Of a DNA stretch of 64,000 nt, positions 9,995 through 18,674 are shown piece after piece (position 1 is the stretch's first letter; every line of letters begins with the position of its first letter). The notes under the pieces are model-generated. The model worked only from the letters and a program-made list of their open reading frames with translations. It was not told the origin of the DNA and did no database searches. The translations under genes and the position numbers were made by a program. Location of the stretch: the NCBI GenBank assembly GCA_019423795.1, contig JAHZAT010000069.1, forward strand, positions 34,794-98,793. The letters are read 5' to 3'. Source of the stretch: Clostridiales bacterium. GTDB lineage: Bacteria > Bacillota > Clostridia > Lachnospirales > Lachnospiraceae.

Positions 9995-10103
9995 TAGAAT
10001 TGAACCTCCAAAAAATTAAATTCAAAAATCAAAAAATTAAATTCCATATAATCTGAGGTTGTTAGAATCATAAAAATTTGGGTAAATGATTTATGATGGT
10101 TTT

Positions 10104-10132
10104 AGTATAACATACGGTTAATTATTTAACAA
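10104..10132 (-). promoter_or_regulatory. Predicted promoter of ene-reductase 1
   Basis: On the minus strand: TTGTTA, 17-base spacer, TATACT. The start of transcription would be near 10097. Confidence 0.6.
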
Positions 10133-10151
10133 ATAAATCTTTTTTGAAAAA

Positions 10152-11042
10152 TTAATAGGGATTATCTATGGTTTTTTTTGTAAAGTCAATAAACTTACGA
10201 ACGGCAGGGATCATTGGCATATTTTTAAGATAAGCCATATAAACAGTGTGGTATGGCTTCACATTACTAAGATGTAGGATTTCTACATCATATGCTTGTA
10301 AAGATTCTACATGGGCAACAAAACCGATTCCAAAATCTTCTGCAACAAGAGAAGCAATCGCATTTTCATCGGATGATTCAAAAGCAATGGAAGGTTTGAT
10401 ATGGTTTTGTTTATAAATGGAATTAGTAAAACGTCCAAGACCAGAGGTTCTATCATAACCAATAACTGGATAATCAAGCAAATCTTCCAAAACGAGATCT
10501 TTCTTATATTTTAATGGATGTTCCGGTGGGGTGATGATGACCATTTCTTGGTTAACAACAGGCACAAACTCAACTTCTGGTTCATTAGGAACGAGAGAAC
10601 CAAAGACAACATCATATTTTTCATTTTTGAGATCGGCGATCAGATTTCTTGTGATCTCCTGGCTTAGAGAAAATGTGATCTCATGATTTTCCTGTTGATT
10701 TAGAAAACTACGCACTAATCTTGGAATATAACTTTTGGCAAGTGGAAATACATAGCCGATATCAATATGTCCGCTAGAGTTGCTGGCTAAGGACTTCATT
10801 TTATTCTCTGCAACTTTGATTTCTTCTATAATACGGTTCACATGTTCCAAAAAGATGGAACCGTATTTGGTCAGTTCGATATTACGACCATTTTTCTGAA
10901 ATAAAGAAACACCAAGTTCGTCTTCAAGATTGGCAATGGAACGGCTTAAACTGGGTTGAGAGATATTTAATTCTTTTGCAGCCTGATGATAATGTTGTAA
11001 TTGTGCAACTTTTTGAAAATAATACAACTGATTTAAATTCAT
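10152..11042 (-). CDS. LysR-family regulator of the ene-reductase/ydiB loci
   Basis: 296 residues, full length. N-terminal HTH (AAKELNISQPSLSRSIANLE, residues about 20-39) and an effector domain beginning near residue 90 (GHIDIGYVFPLAKSYIPRLV). It is transcribed divergently from ydiB across 197 bases and reads toward ene-reductase 1, so it sits between its two likely targets. Its sequence is close to that of the LysR at 21.5 kb (both begin MNLNxLYYF and contain SGxIDxGY). Effector is unknown; a hydroaromatic acid is the natural guess. The palindrome at 11093-11113 overlaps its own promoter region, consistent with autorepression. Confidence 0.9.
   Translation of the reverse strand: MNLNQLYYFQKVAQLQHYHQAAKELNISQPSLSRSIANLEDELGVSLFQKNGRNIELTKYGSIFLEHVNRIIEEIKVAENKMKSLASNSSGHIDIGYVFPLAKSYIPRLVRSFLNQQENHEITFSLSQEITRNLIADLKNEKYDVVFGSLVPNEPEVEFVPVVNQEMVIITPPEHPLKYKKDLVLEDLLDYPVIGYDRTSGLGRFTNSIYKQNHIKPSIAFESSDENAIASLVAEDFGIGFVAHVESLQAYDVEILHLSNVKPYHTVYMAYLKNMPMIPAVRKFIDFTKKTIDNPY
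10155..10169 (-). promoter_or_regulatory. LysR box inside the 3' end of the lysR gene
   Basis: ATAG-N7-CTAT inverted repeat (ATA-N9-TAT). It is centred at 10162, 65 bases upstream of the predicted start of the ene-reductase 1 transcript. It lies in the last codons of the LysR gene. Confidence 0.5.
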
Positions 11043-11092
11043 ACATACCTTCCTTATTATATTAATTGATGGTTAAGATCATTATAACATAA

Positions 11093-11113
11093 TTGATAGC
11101 TTAAAGCTATCAA
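11093..11113. promoter_or_regulatory. Perfect 21-bp palindrome, LysR operator of ydiB and lysR
   Basis: Arms TTGATAGCTT and AAGCTATCAA around a single A. Contains ATA-N9-TAT. Centre at 11103, 65 bases before the predicted ydiB start of transcription. Confidence 0.75.
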
Positions 11114-11131
11114 AAAACGCCAAAAGATATA

Positions 11132-11161
11132 TTGGAAGTATCAATCATTATGGAATATAAT
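11132..11161 (+). promoter_or_regulatory. Predicted promoter of ydiB-permease-aroD
   Basis: TTGGAA, 18-base spacer, TATAAT; transcription would begin near 11168. A weak -35 box is what an activator-dependent LysR promoter usually has. Confidence 0.65.
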
Positions 11162-11239
11162 ATAGCCATAAGGTTGTTAAAAAATTAACTTTTGGGTGAA
11201 TGAAACTATTAACAAGCATATTATTAAGGAGTAAAAATT

Positions 11240-12115
11240 ATGGCAGAGAGAATCACAGGACATACTGAATTAATCGGATTAATGGCTTATCCAATCAGAC
11301 ATTCAAGCTCACCTGCAATGCACAACGAAGCATTTGCAACATTAGGACTTGACTATGCATACTTAGCATTTGAAGTTGACAACAGCACATTAGAGGATGC
11401 AGTAAAAGGTCTTCGTGCATTAAAGATGGTTGGATCAAACGTATCTATGCCTAACAAAACAGTTGTAGGACAGTATTTAGATGAGTTATCTCCAGCTGCA
11501 AAAATGGCAGGAGCTGTTAACACGATCGTAAATGATAACGGAAAACTGATCGGACATATCACAGATGGTATCGGATACATGCAGTCATTAAAAGACAACG
11601 ATATCGACGTGATCGGTAAAAAAATGACAATCGCTGGTGCTGGTGGAGCTGCTACAGCAATCGAAATCCAGGCTGCATTAGATGGTGTCAAAGAAATGTC
11701 AATCTTCAATATCAAAGATAAATTCTGGGCGAACGCTGAAGAAACAGTGAAAAAGATTCGTGAAAACACAGACTGTGTTGTAAATCTTTATGATCTTGAT
11801 GACAAAGAAAAATTAAGAGAAGAGATCGCAGACAGCTACTTATTCGCACAGGCAACCGGTGTAGGAATGAAACCATTAGAAGGACAGTCTGTTGTTCCTG
11901 ATGAAACATTCTTCCGCCCTGACCTGATCGTAACAGATACAGTTTACGCTCCAAGAGAGACAGAAACATTAAGACTTGCTAAGAAAGCTGGATGTAAGAC
12001 AATGAACGGTCTTGGAATGATGTTATTCCAGGGAGACGCTGCTTTCCACTTATGGACAGGAAAACATATGCCAATTGACCATATGAAAGAAGTATTAGAT
12101 ATCAAATATGACTAG
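11240..12115 (+). CDS. ydiB: Quinate/shikimate dehydrogenase, YdiB type
   Basis: 291 residues. Oxidises shikimate to 3-dehydroshikimate and, in the YdiB branch, quinate to 3-dehydroquinate with NAD or NADP. The N-terminus [20 protein letters not shown] is very close to E. coli YdiB as I remember it, closer than to the biosynthetic AroE. Also seen: SMPNK (catalytic Lys, near residue 73), AGAVNTIV near 95, the Rossmann GAGGAATA near 137, TVYAPRETE and the C-terminal FQGDAAFHLWTG. Ribosome site AAGGAG. It begins the ydiB-permease-aroD transcript, the same trio as E. coli ydiN-ydiB-aroD. The context favours use of external quinate/shikimate over chorismate synthesis. Confidence 0.92.
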   Translation: MAERITGHTELIGLMAYPIRHSSSPAMHNEAFATLGLDYAYLAFEVDNSTLEDAVKGLRALKMVGSNVSMPNKTVVGQYLDELSPAAKMAGAVNTIVNDNGKLIGHITDGIGYMQSLKDNDIDVIGKKMTIAGAGGAATAIEIQAALDGVKEMSIFNIKDKFWANAEETVKKIRENTDCVVNLYDLDDKEKLREEIADSYLFAQATGVGMKPLEGQSVVPDETFFRPDLIVTDTVYAPRETETLRLAKKAGCKTMNGLGMMLFQGDAAFHLWTGKHMPIDHMKEVLDIKYD

Positions 12116-12157
12116 AGTTTAGTCATAACCATATAGCAAACGAGAGGAATTATAAAA

Positions 12158-13351
12158 ATGGATAAAAAATACATACCAAGTGCCTTAGTTCTTTATCTGA
12201 ACTATTTCATTCATGGAATCGGATGTTCCATCTTAAGTCAGCAGGTAGTAAAAGAAATGCTTGCAAGTCAGTGGGGATTAAAAGATGTTATGGCAGTAAC
12301 ATCCATTGCAGCAGCATTAGGACTGGGACGTTTGATCTCCCTTCCATTTGCAGGACCTTTATCTGACAAATTAGGACGTCGTTTATCAGTGATCATTGGA
12401 TGTGCTTCATACGTTATCTTCTTAGTAGGAATCGCATTCTCACCAAACACAACAATTGCTTATGTAGCAGCCGTTCTTGGTGGTATCGCTAACTCATTCT
12501 TGGATACAGCAACATACCCAGCTGTAACTGAAATCATTTACAAATATACAGGTATTGCAACAATGGGAATCAAATTCTTTATTTCCGTTGCACAGTTATT
12601 AATGCCTTTCTTCTTAGGTGTTGTAGCAGGAACAAGCATGTCATACTTAATGCTTCCAGTCGTAGCAGGTGTATGCATCGGTATCCTTGGAATCTTAGCA
12701 ATCTTTGCACCATTCCCAGCGGCATCTGAAAGTGGTAAATCAGAATCTTTCATCAGCAACTTAAAGAATGCGCATTTCTCTATCGAGAGTATTGCATTAA
12801 TCCTGATCGGATTCACAAGTACAGCAACATTCCAGTTATGGTTAAACTGTGCTCAGACATTTGGTACTGAAATTGCGAAGATCCCATCTCAGAATGTATC
12901 TGTTATGCAGACATACTATTCTGCAGGTACAATGGTAGCATTATTCGTAACAAGTGCATTGATCACAAAATTCAAACAGGTTAGATTCTTGGTGATCTAT
13001 CCAGCAATCTCTCTTGTAATGTTAGCATTAGTTTACATTATTAAGACACCTATGATCTGCTACGTTGGAGCATTCGTCATCGGATATGCAGCAGCAGGTG
13101 GAGTCCTTCAGATGGCTACAGCCGTTGTAAATGATCTGTTCCCTAAAATCAAAGGAACTATCACAAGTTTAGTTATGATCGCATCAAGCTTATGTAACTA
13201 CACAATCTTAACAGCAGCTGCGAAGATGACATCTACAAGTGTAATCATGATGAATATCGTAATTACAGCAATCGGAATCTTATTAGCACTTTTCGTAAAC
13301 GTACGTTATGGTGTATTATTAAAGAATGCAGAAGAAGCATCTAAAAATTAA
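12158..13351 (+). CDS. MFS permease, YdiN-like, probably for quinate/shikimate
   Basis: 397 residues, about 12 membrane segments. The MFS loop 2-3 motif is present as [10 protein letters not shown] near residue 66. LGLGRLIS and [14 protein letters not shown] match E. coli YdiN/YdiM as I remember them, whose genes also sit beside ydiB and aroD. Placed between ydiB and aroD with 42 and 72 base gaps, it is most likely the hydroaromatic acid uptake system or an exchanger of substrate and product. A deleted second copy is at 17.8-18.7 kb. Confidence 0.88.
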   Translation: MDKKYIPSALVLYLNYFIHGIGCSILSQQVVKEMLASQWGLKDVMAVTSIAAALGLGRLISLPFAGPLSDKLGRRLSVIIGCASYVIFLVGIAFSPNTTIAYVAAVLGGIANSFLDTATYPAVTEIIYKYTGIATMGIKFFISVAQLLMPFFLGVVAGTSMSYLMLPVVAGVCIGILGILAIFAPFPAASESGKSESFISNLKNAHFSIESIALILIGFTSTATFQLWLNCAQTFGTEIAKIPSQNVSVMQTYYSAGTMVALFVTSALITKFKQVRFLVIYPAISLVMLALVYIIKTPMICYVGAFVIGYAAAGGVLQMATAVVNDLFPKIKGTITSLVMIASSLCNYTILTAAAKMTSTSVIMMNIVITAIGILLALFVNVRYGVLLKNAEEASKN

Positions 13352-13370
13352 TTAGTATTGGTAACAGGAA

Positions 13371-13394
13371 CTCCCGAGGTTTATGCTTCGGGAG
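13371..13394 (+). promoter_or_regulatory. Intra-operon hairpin before aroD
   Basis: CTCCCGA and TCGGGAG arms, 10-base loop, no T-run after it. Likely an mRNA processing or stability element ahead of the aroD ribosome site. Confidence 0.45.
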
Positions 13395-13423
13395 AATGTT
13401 CAGACAATAGGAGGAAATTGTCA

Positions 13424-14191
13424 ATGAATACAGTAAAAGTAAGAAATATTGAAATCGGAAGCGGAGTTCCAAAAATTTGTGTACCTATCGTAGGTGTTAC
13501 AAAAGATGAGATTATCGCAGAAGCGAAAACATTTGACAGCATCCCTGTAGACGTTGTTGAATGGCGTGTTGACTGGTTCGAAGGAGTGTTCGAATTCGAT
13601 AAAGTAGAAGACGTATTAAAAGATTTAAGAGAAGCTTTAGGTGAAACACCAATCCTCTTCACATTCCGTACATCAAAAGAAGGTGGAGAAAAAGCAATCG
13701 AAGCCCAACCTTACAAAGAATTAAACATTGCGGCTGCAAAAACAGGATATGTTGATCTTGTAGATGTAGAAGCATTTACAGGCGACGAAATCGTAAAAGA
13801 GATTGTAGCAGCTGCTCATGAATGTGGAGTAAAAGTTGTTGCATCTAACCACGACTTTGACAAAACACCTGAAAAAGATGAAATCGTAAGAAGACTTTGC
13901 AAAATGCAGGAACTTGGTGCTGACATCCCTAAGATCGCAGTTATGCCAACTTGCAGACGTGACGTATTAACACTTCTTTGTGCAACAGAAGAAATGTATA
14001 CAGATCATGCAGATCGTCCGATCATCACAATGTCTATGGCAGGAACAGGACTGATCAGCCGTCTTTGCGGTGAAGTGTTCGGATCTGCTTTAACATTTGG
14101 AGCAGCGAAGAAAGCATCTGCACCTGGACAGGCAGCAGTCAACGACTTAAATAATATGCTTCAGTTCCTTCATGAAAATCAGGGATTATAA
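13424..14191 (+). CDS. aroD: 3-Dehydroquinate dehydratase, type I
   Basis: 255 residues, matching E. coli AroD (252). Interconverts 3-dehydroquinate and 3-dehydroshikimate through a Schiff base. The catalytic His143 (SNHDFDKTP) and Lys170 (DIPKIAVMP) fall at the E. coli numbers; Arg (FRTSKEGG, 82), DVEAF (114-118) and SMAGTGLISR are also present. The frame is open further upstream, but AGGAGG lies 8-9 bases before this ATG. Last gene of the ydiB transcript, followed by a terminator. With YdiB it would link quinate and shikimate through dehydroshikimate. Confidence 0.96.
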   Translation: MNTVKVRNIEIGSGVPKICVPIVGVTKDEIIAEAKTFDSIPVDVVEWRVDWFEGVFEFDKVEDVLKDLREALGETPILFTFRTSKEGGEKAIEAQPYKELNIAAAKTGYVDLVDVEAFTGDEIVKEIVAAAHECGVKVVASNHDFDKTPEKDEIVRRLCKMQELGADIPKIAVMPTCRRDVLTLLCATEEMYTDHADRPIITMSMAGTGLISRLCGEVFGSALTFGAAKKASAPGQAAVNDLNNMLQFLHENQGL

Positions 14192-14218
14192 GAACTGAAT
14201 CTTTAAAAATTAAATGCA

Positions 14219-14258
14219 GAAGAGGAGAAGATTCTTGGTTATTCTTTTCCTCTTTTTT
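14219..14258 (+). terminator. Terminator after aroD
   Basis: Purine-rich arm AAGAGGAGAAGA pairs with TCTTTTCCTCTT, followed by six T. Confidence 0.8.
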
Positions 14259-14275
14259 AAATACGTAAAAAATAT

Positions 14276-14304
14276 TTGCTGAAATCCTATTTTTTCAGTA
14301 TAAT
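14276..14304 (+). promoter_or_regulatory. TRAP operon promoter with operator in the spacer
   Basis: TTGCTG, 17-base spacer, TATAAT. An inverted repeat CTGAAA-N8-TTTCAG (14279-14298) fills the space between the two boxes, a position expected for a repressor. Confidence 0.65.
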
Positions 14305-14385
14305 ATAGTAGAGCAAATTGTTAAAGTTTTGCCATAGTTTGTGAAAATAAAGACTTTTGTTATAGAAAGTAGAAAGAGGTGAATC

Positions 14386-14883
14386 ATGCTAAAATGGCTT
14401 GATGAGAATCTGGAAGAATTTTTAATGGTAGCATTACTGATTGCAATGACAGTGATCATGGGAATCCAGGTATTTGCAAGATATGCACTTGGAGCTTCTC
14501 TCTCTTGGTCAGAGGAACTGACGAGATATTTATTTATCTGGTCAGGTTTTATCAGCGTCAGCTATTGTACTAAGAAATGTATTTCCATTAAAATTGAACA
14601 GTTTGTAGCAATGTTCCCAAGAAGAGGGAAGGCATTGTTTAAAGTGGTGAATCACACAATTGAACTTGCATTGTTTTTGTATTTGATTCCATTTGCAGTT
14701 CTTTACTTAAAGAGTGCATTTGAAAGTGGACAGGTAAGCCCTGCCTGTCAGATTCCAATGTATTATATTCAGGCAGCACCACTAGTTAGTTTTGTTTTAG
14801 TAGCATTTCGTATTATTCAGCGTTGGATCATTGAATTTAAGATTGTGATCCGTAAAGATGATAAAGAAAAGGGGGATAAATAA
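14386..14883 (+). CDS. TRAP transporter small permease (DctQ family)
   Basis: 165 residues with four membrane segments. SWSEELTRYLFIW near residues 41-53 is the DctQ signature. First gene of a three-gene TRAP operon; its stop codon abuts the ATG of the large subunit. TRAP carriers use the Na+ gradient to import organic acids bound by an extracellular protein. The genes around it make quinate, shikimate or a related acid the first substrate to consider. Confidence 0.92.
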   Translation: MLKWLDENLEEFLMVALLIAMTVIMGIQVFARYALGASLSWSEELTRYLFIWSGFISVSYCTKKCISIKIEQFVAMFPRRGKALFKVVNHTIELALFLYLIPFAVLYLKSAFESGQVSPACQIPMYYIQAAPLVSFVLVAFRIIQRWIIEFKIVIRKDDKEKGDK

Positions 14884-16173
14884 ATGTCAGCAGCAGTCGT
14901 ATTTTTACTCTTCTTTATTTGTCTGATCATTGCAATTCCGATTTCAATCGCCCTTGGGATCGTATCTGTACTTCCAGGAGCATTTGATCCATCATTTACA
15001 GCAAGCGGGACATTTGTCATTCGTTCTATGCTTGGAGGAATCGATAGTTTCCCATTGCTTGCAGTTCCAATGTTTGTATTATCTGGAATGATCATGGCAA
15101 AAGGAGGAATCTCTAAGAAGATTTTTGACGTTTTTGCGTTTTTTATTGGAAAATTAACAGCAGGAATGCCTTGTGCAGTGATTGTTACCTGCTTATTCTA
15201 TGGAGCAATTTCAGGGTCAGCACCTGCAACCGTAGCAGCGGTAGGAAGTATGACAATCCCAATCTTAGTACGTTTAGGATATGATAAGTCATTTACAACG
15301 GCAATTGTAGCAGTAGCCGGTGGACTAGGGGTTATCATACCGCCTAGTATTCCGTTTATCATGTATGGTATGGCATCTGGAGAATCTGTAAGTGATCTGT
15401 TTATGGCGGGAGTTGTACCAGGATTACTAATTGGTGCTTTATTGATGGTTTATGCCATTTACTATTGTAAAAAACATGGAGAAGATAAGGAAAAGATTGC
15501 AGCAGAGATCGATCAGTTGCATGCGAAAGGATTTATCGGAGTATTTAAAGAAAGCTTTTTTGCAATCTTAAGTCCGGTTATTATCCTTGGATGTATTTAT
15601 ACTGGAGTTGCATCTCCAACAGAAGCAGCGGTTATTTCCGTATTTTATTCTTTAGTAGTCAGCTTATTTATTTATAAATCCATGAAATTTAAAGATATCT
15701 GGGGAATCATGGTAGAAGGTGTGAGAACTTATGCACCAATTCTGTTTATCTTAGCAGCATCCATTGCATTCTCAAGAGTATTAACTTTAATGCGTGTACC
15801 TCAGTCCATTAGTGCGTGGATCTTAAGTAACTTCCATAATAAAGTTGTGATCTTACTTGTGATCAATGTATTCTTACTAATCGTAGGAATGGTCATGGAT
15901 ACAACACCAGCGATCCTTATTTTAACACCGATCTTATTACCAATTGTCACAGCAATCGGTATGAATCCAATTCATTTTGGTGTTATGATGGTTGTAAACC
16001 TTGCCATCGGTTTCGTTACACCACCGATTGGAGTCAACTTATTTGTGGCATCATCCTTAACGGATATCCCGGTGATGAAGATTGCACAAAAAGCAATGCC
16101 TTTAATCGTTTGTTTCCTTGTAGCATTACTTCTGATCACATTTATTCCGCAGATCAGTCTGGCATTTTTATAA
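14884..16173 (+). CDS. TRAP transporter large permease (DctM family)
   Basis: 429 residues, about 12 membrane segments, the usual length. Typical motifs: GGIDSFPLLAVPMFVLSG near residue 50, YGAISGSAPATVAAVG near 103-118, GLGVIIPPSIPFIMYG near 143, and GFVTPPIGVNLFV near 380. Forms the transport channel with the DctQ subunit upstream (no gap between genes). It precedes the binding protein by 16 bases. Confidence 0.96.
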   Translation: MSAAVVFLLFFICLIIAIPISIALGIVSVLPGAFDPSFTASGTFVIRSMLGGIDSFPLLAVPMFVLSGMIMAKGGISKKIFDVFAFFIGKLTAGMPCAVIVTCLFYGAISGSAPATVAAVGSMTIPILVRLGYDKSFTTAIVAVAGGLGVIIPPSIPFIMYGMASGESVSDLFMAGVVPGLLIGALLMVYAIYYCKKHGEDKEKIAAEIDQLHAKGFIGVFKESFFAILSPVIILGCIYTGVASPTEAAVISVFYSLVVSLFIYKSMKFKDIWGIMVEGVRTYAPILFILAASIAFSRVLTLMRVPQSISAWILSNFHNKVVILLVINVFLLIVGMVMDTTPAILILTPILLPIVTAIGMNPIHFGVMMVVNLAIGFVTPPIGVNLFVASSLTDIPVMKIAQKAMPLIVCFLVALLLITFIPQISLAFL

Positions 16174-16189
16174 GGAGGTTTAGGATTTC

Positions 16190-17209
16190 ATGAGAAAAAT
16201 CATAAAAAGATCCGTTGTTGTTCTTCTTGCGGGAGTCTTATTATTCAGTTTATCTGGATGCAAGAAGAAACAGAGTAAAGATGAAGTACAAAGATATGCA
16301 TGGCCGCTTGGAACTTCCAGTCCGGAAGATACAGTTACACAGTTATATGCAGAGAAATTTGCAAAAGAAGTTTCTAAATTAAGCCATGGGAAGATGAAGA
16401 TTGAGGTTTATCCTAACAGTACACTTGGAGGAGACCGAGAACTTCTTGAAAGCTGTAAAGATGGAGATATCCCATTTGTTGTACAGAATACAGCACCACA
16501 GGTAACTTTTCTTCCAGATACAGCTGTATTTGACTTACCAAGTGCATTTACAACGATCAAACAGGCACGAGAAGCTGTAGATAATCCGATATTCTATAAG
16601 AAGATGGAGAAGGTATATCAGAAAGGTGGATATAAACTTCTTGGATATGCCGATCAGGGATTCCGTGTTATGTCTACAAACAAGAATGTTAAAAGTATTA
16701 AAGACTTCAAAGGACAGAAGATCCGTACAATGGAGAATAGTTACCATCTGAAGTTCTGGAAGACACTTGGAGCAAACCCAACACCAATGACATTCAGTGA
16801 AGTTTATATTGGACTTCAGCAGGGAACGATCGATGCACAGGAGAACCCTTACGAAGTTATTGTTTCCAGCAAATTATATGAACAGCAGGATTATGTCGTA
16901 GAGACAAACCATCTGCCACATTATATTTCACTGATCGTCAGTGATGAATTTTATAACAGTTTGTCAAAAGATCAGCAGAAGATCATTGATCAGGCATCAC
17001 AGATAGCGAAGAAATATGCAAGAGAAGCATCTGATAAGAGAATTGCAGATCGTATCAAGATTATCAAAGATAGTGGTACAAAGATTGTGAAACTAGATGC
17101 AAAAACACAGAAAGAAGTGCGAGAAAAAGCACAGCCAGTTTATGATGCGATCCAGAAGAATATTTCAAAGGATATTTATAATGCATATTTAAGCGGTGTA
17201 GAAAAATAA
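16190..17209 (+). CDS. TRAP transporter substrate-binding lipoprotein (DctP family)
   Basis: 339 residues. Signal peptide with lipobox LSGC (Cys24), as expected where there is no periplasm. DctP fold landmarks: GTSSPEDTVTQLYAEKFAKEV (about 43-63), KIRTMENSYHLKFWKTLGANPTPM with the conserved carboxylate-binding Arg near residue 180, and GLQQGTIDAQENP near 210. The conserved Arg implies a carboxylate ligand. Third gene of the operon, AAGGAGG before ATG; a terminator follows. Confidence 0.93.
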   Translation: MRKIIKRSVVVLLAGVLLFSLSGCKKKQSKDEVQRYAWPLGTSSPEDTVTQLYAEKFAKEVSKLSHGKMKIEVYPNSTLGGDRELLESCKDGDIPFVVQNTAPQVTFLPDTAVFDLPSAFTTIKQAREAVDNPIFYKKMEKVYQKGGYKLLGYADQGFRVMSTNKNVKSIKDFKGQKIRTMENSYHLKFWKTLGANPTPMTFSEVYIGLQQGTIDAQENPYEVIVSSKLYEQQDYVVETNHLPHYISLIVSDEFYNSLSKDQQKIIDQASQIAKKYAREASDKRIADRIKIIKDSGTKIVKLDAKTQKEVREKAQPVYDAIQKNISKDIYNAYLSGVEK

Positions 17210-17236
17210 TTGTGTAAAAATAGGATGAATTCTAAG

Positions 17237-17273
17237 AAAGAAGCATGTAAGACGAAAGTACATGCTTCTTTTT
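17237..17273 (+). terminator. Terminator of the TRAP operon
   Basis: Arms AAGAAGCATGTA and TACATGCTTCTT, 9-base loop, then T-run. Could also partly stop the convergent AraC-type gene. Confidence 0.88.
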
Positions 17274-17290
17274 GTATGCAAAAATATAGA

Positions 17291-17797
17291 TTATTTCTTA
17301 TATTTTTCTCGAAATTCAAGAGGAGAGATTCCATAGATTTTACGAAATTCATGACTGATATAATCGGCACTGATATGAAAATGTTCAGAAAGCAGCTTTA
17401 AAGTTATTTTTTTGTTATAATTTTCATTGATATAGATCAAAATATTCTGTGCGAAGGAAGAATCTTTTCTTCGATCAATGGCATATGAATCCCTGCTTTC
17501 ATATGCGGCACAAGTCCAGCAGTCAAGAGGAGCATCCTTATCTGAAATCAGAGAATGGATCGTTCCTTTTTCTACGATCAAGATATCGCCTTTGGAGACA
17601 TGATAAAAGTTTGTGTTAATGCTGAACGTTCCTTTGCCGCCTGCAATATAAATAAATTCTGTTTCATTTTTGTGAAGGTGGTATTGATAACTCCAGTTTG
17701 GATTATTGTAAGTATGGGACAGACGAGTGATCTTTGCATACTGATCATTTTCAAAAACGGGTGGTTTAGTCTGCTGTGGGTATTCTTCTAAAAACAT
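17291..17797 (-). pseudogene. AraC-family regulator shortened by internal loss
   Basis: 168 residues, against 270-290 for this family. Residues 1-95 are a cupin sensor (WSYQYHLHKNETEFIYIAGGKG, then GDILIVEKGTIHS). The inter-domain region is nearly absent, and only one of the two helix-turn-helix units remains (ITLKLLSEHFHISADYISHEFRKIYGISP). The reading frame is intact, so it may be expressed, but with a single HTH normal DNA binding is doubtful. It lies between the TRAP operon and a decayed ydiB-permease copy, so it may once have controlled one of them. A naturally short AraC protein is possible but less likely. Confidence 0.6.
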
Positions 17798-17843
17798 AAT
17801 AGGGTGAATGATAAATATAAGGTTGATTTAAAGGAGAAAAATT

Positions 17844-18674
17844 ATGGCAGAGAGAATTACAGGACATACAGAATTGATCGGATTAATGGCTTATCCAATC
17901 AGACATTCAAGCTCACCTGCAATGCACAACGAAGCATTTGCAACATTAGGACTGGGACGTTTAATCTCACTTCCATTTGCAGGTCCATTATCTGATAAGT
18001 TAGGAAGACGTTTTTCTATAATTATCGGATGCGCCTCCTATGTAGTATTCTTAGTAGGAATCGCATTCTCACCAAACACAACAATTGCTTATATCGCAGC
18101 AGTTCTTGGTGGTATCGCAAACTCATTCTTAGATACAGCGACCTATCCTGCAGTAGCAGAGATTATCTATGAATATACAGGAATCGCAACGATGGGAATT
18201 AAGTTATTTATTTCTGTTGCACAGCTATTAATGCCTTTCTTCTTAGGCGTTGCGGCAGGTACAATGGTTGCATTATTTGTAACAAGTGTTTTGATTACAA
18301 AATTTAAATAGGTAAAATTCTTGGTGATCTATCCAGCAATCTCTCTTATAATGTTAGCATTAGTCTATATGATCAAGACACCGATGATCTGCTATATTGG
18401 AGCGTTTGTGCTGGGATATGCAGCAGCAGGTGGAGTTCTTCAGATGGCTACAGCCGTTGTAAATAATCTGTTCCCTAAGATCAAAGGTACAATTACAAGT
18501 TTGGTTATGATCGCATCAAGCTTATGTAACTACACAATCTTAACAGCAGCTGCGAAGATGACATCTACAAATGTTATTGTTATGAACATTGTAATTACTG
18601 CCATCGGTGTGTTACTAGCATTGTTTGTTAATTTAAGATATGATGTTTTATTAAAAAATACTGAAAATCAGTAA
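17844..18674 (+). pseudogene. Decayed second copy of ydiB-permease, fused by deletions
   Basis: Starts with the first ~36 codons of ydiB (3 differences in 110 bases from 11240 on). At the shared string ATTAGGACT it jumps into the permease at [11 protein letters not shown], so the end of ydiB and the start of the permease are missing (about 970 bases relative to the intact locus). A second deletion (about 300 bases) joins GVAAGT to MVALFVTS at another short shared sequence. Then a CAG codon has become TAG (18309-18311). The remaining frame continues to 18674. The original ribosome site and start are kept. No functional product is expected. Stretches identical to the intact permease alternate with diverged ones. 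Confidence 0.93.

Noticed and set aside
17844..18311. Novel shikimate dehydrogenase-transporter fusion gene
   Set aside because: Both parts match the intact locus at 11.2-13.4 kb; the fusion comes from deletions and ends at a new stop codon.
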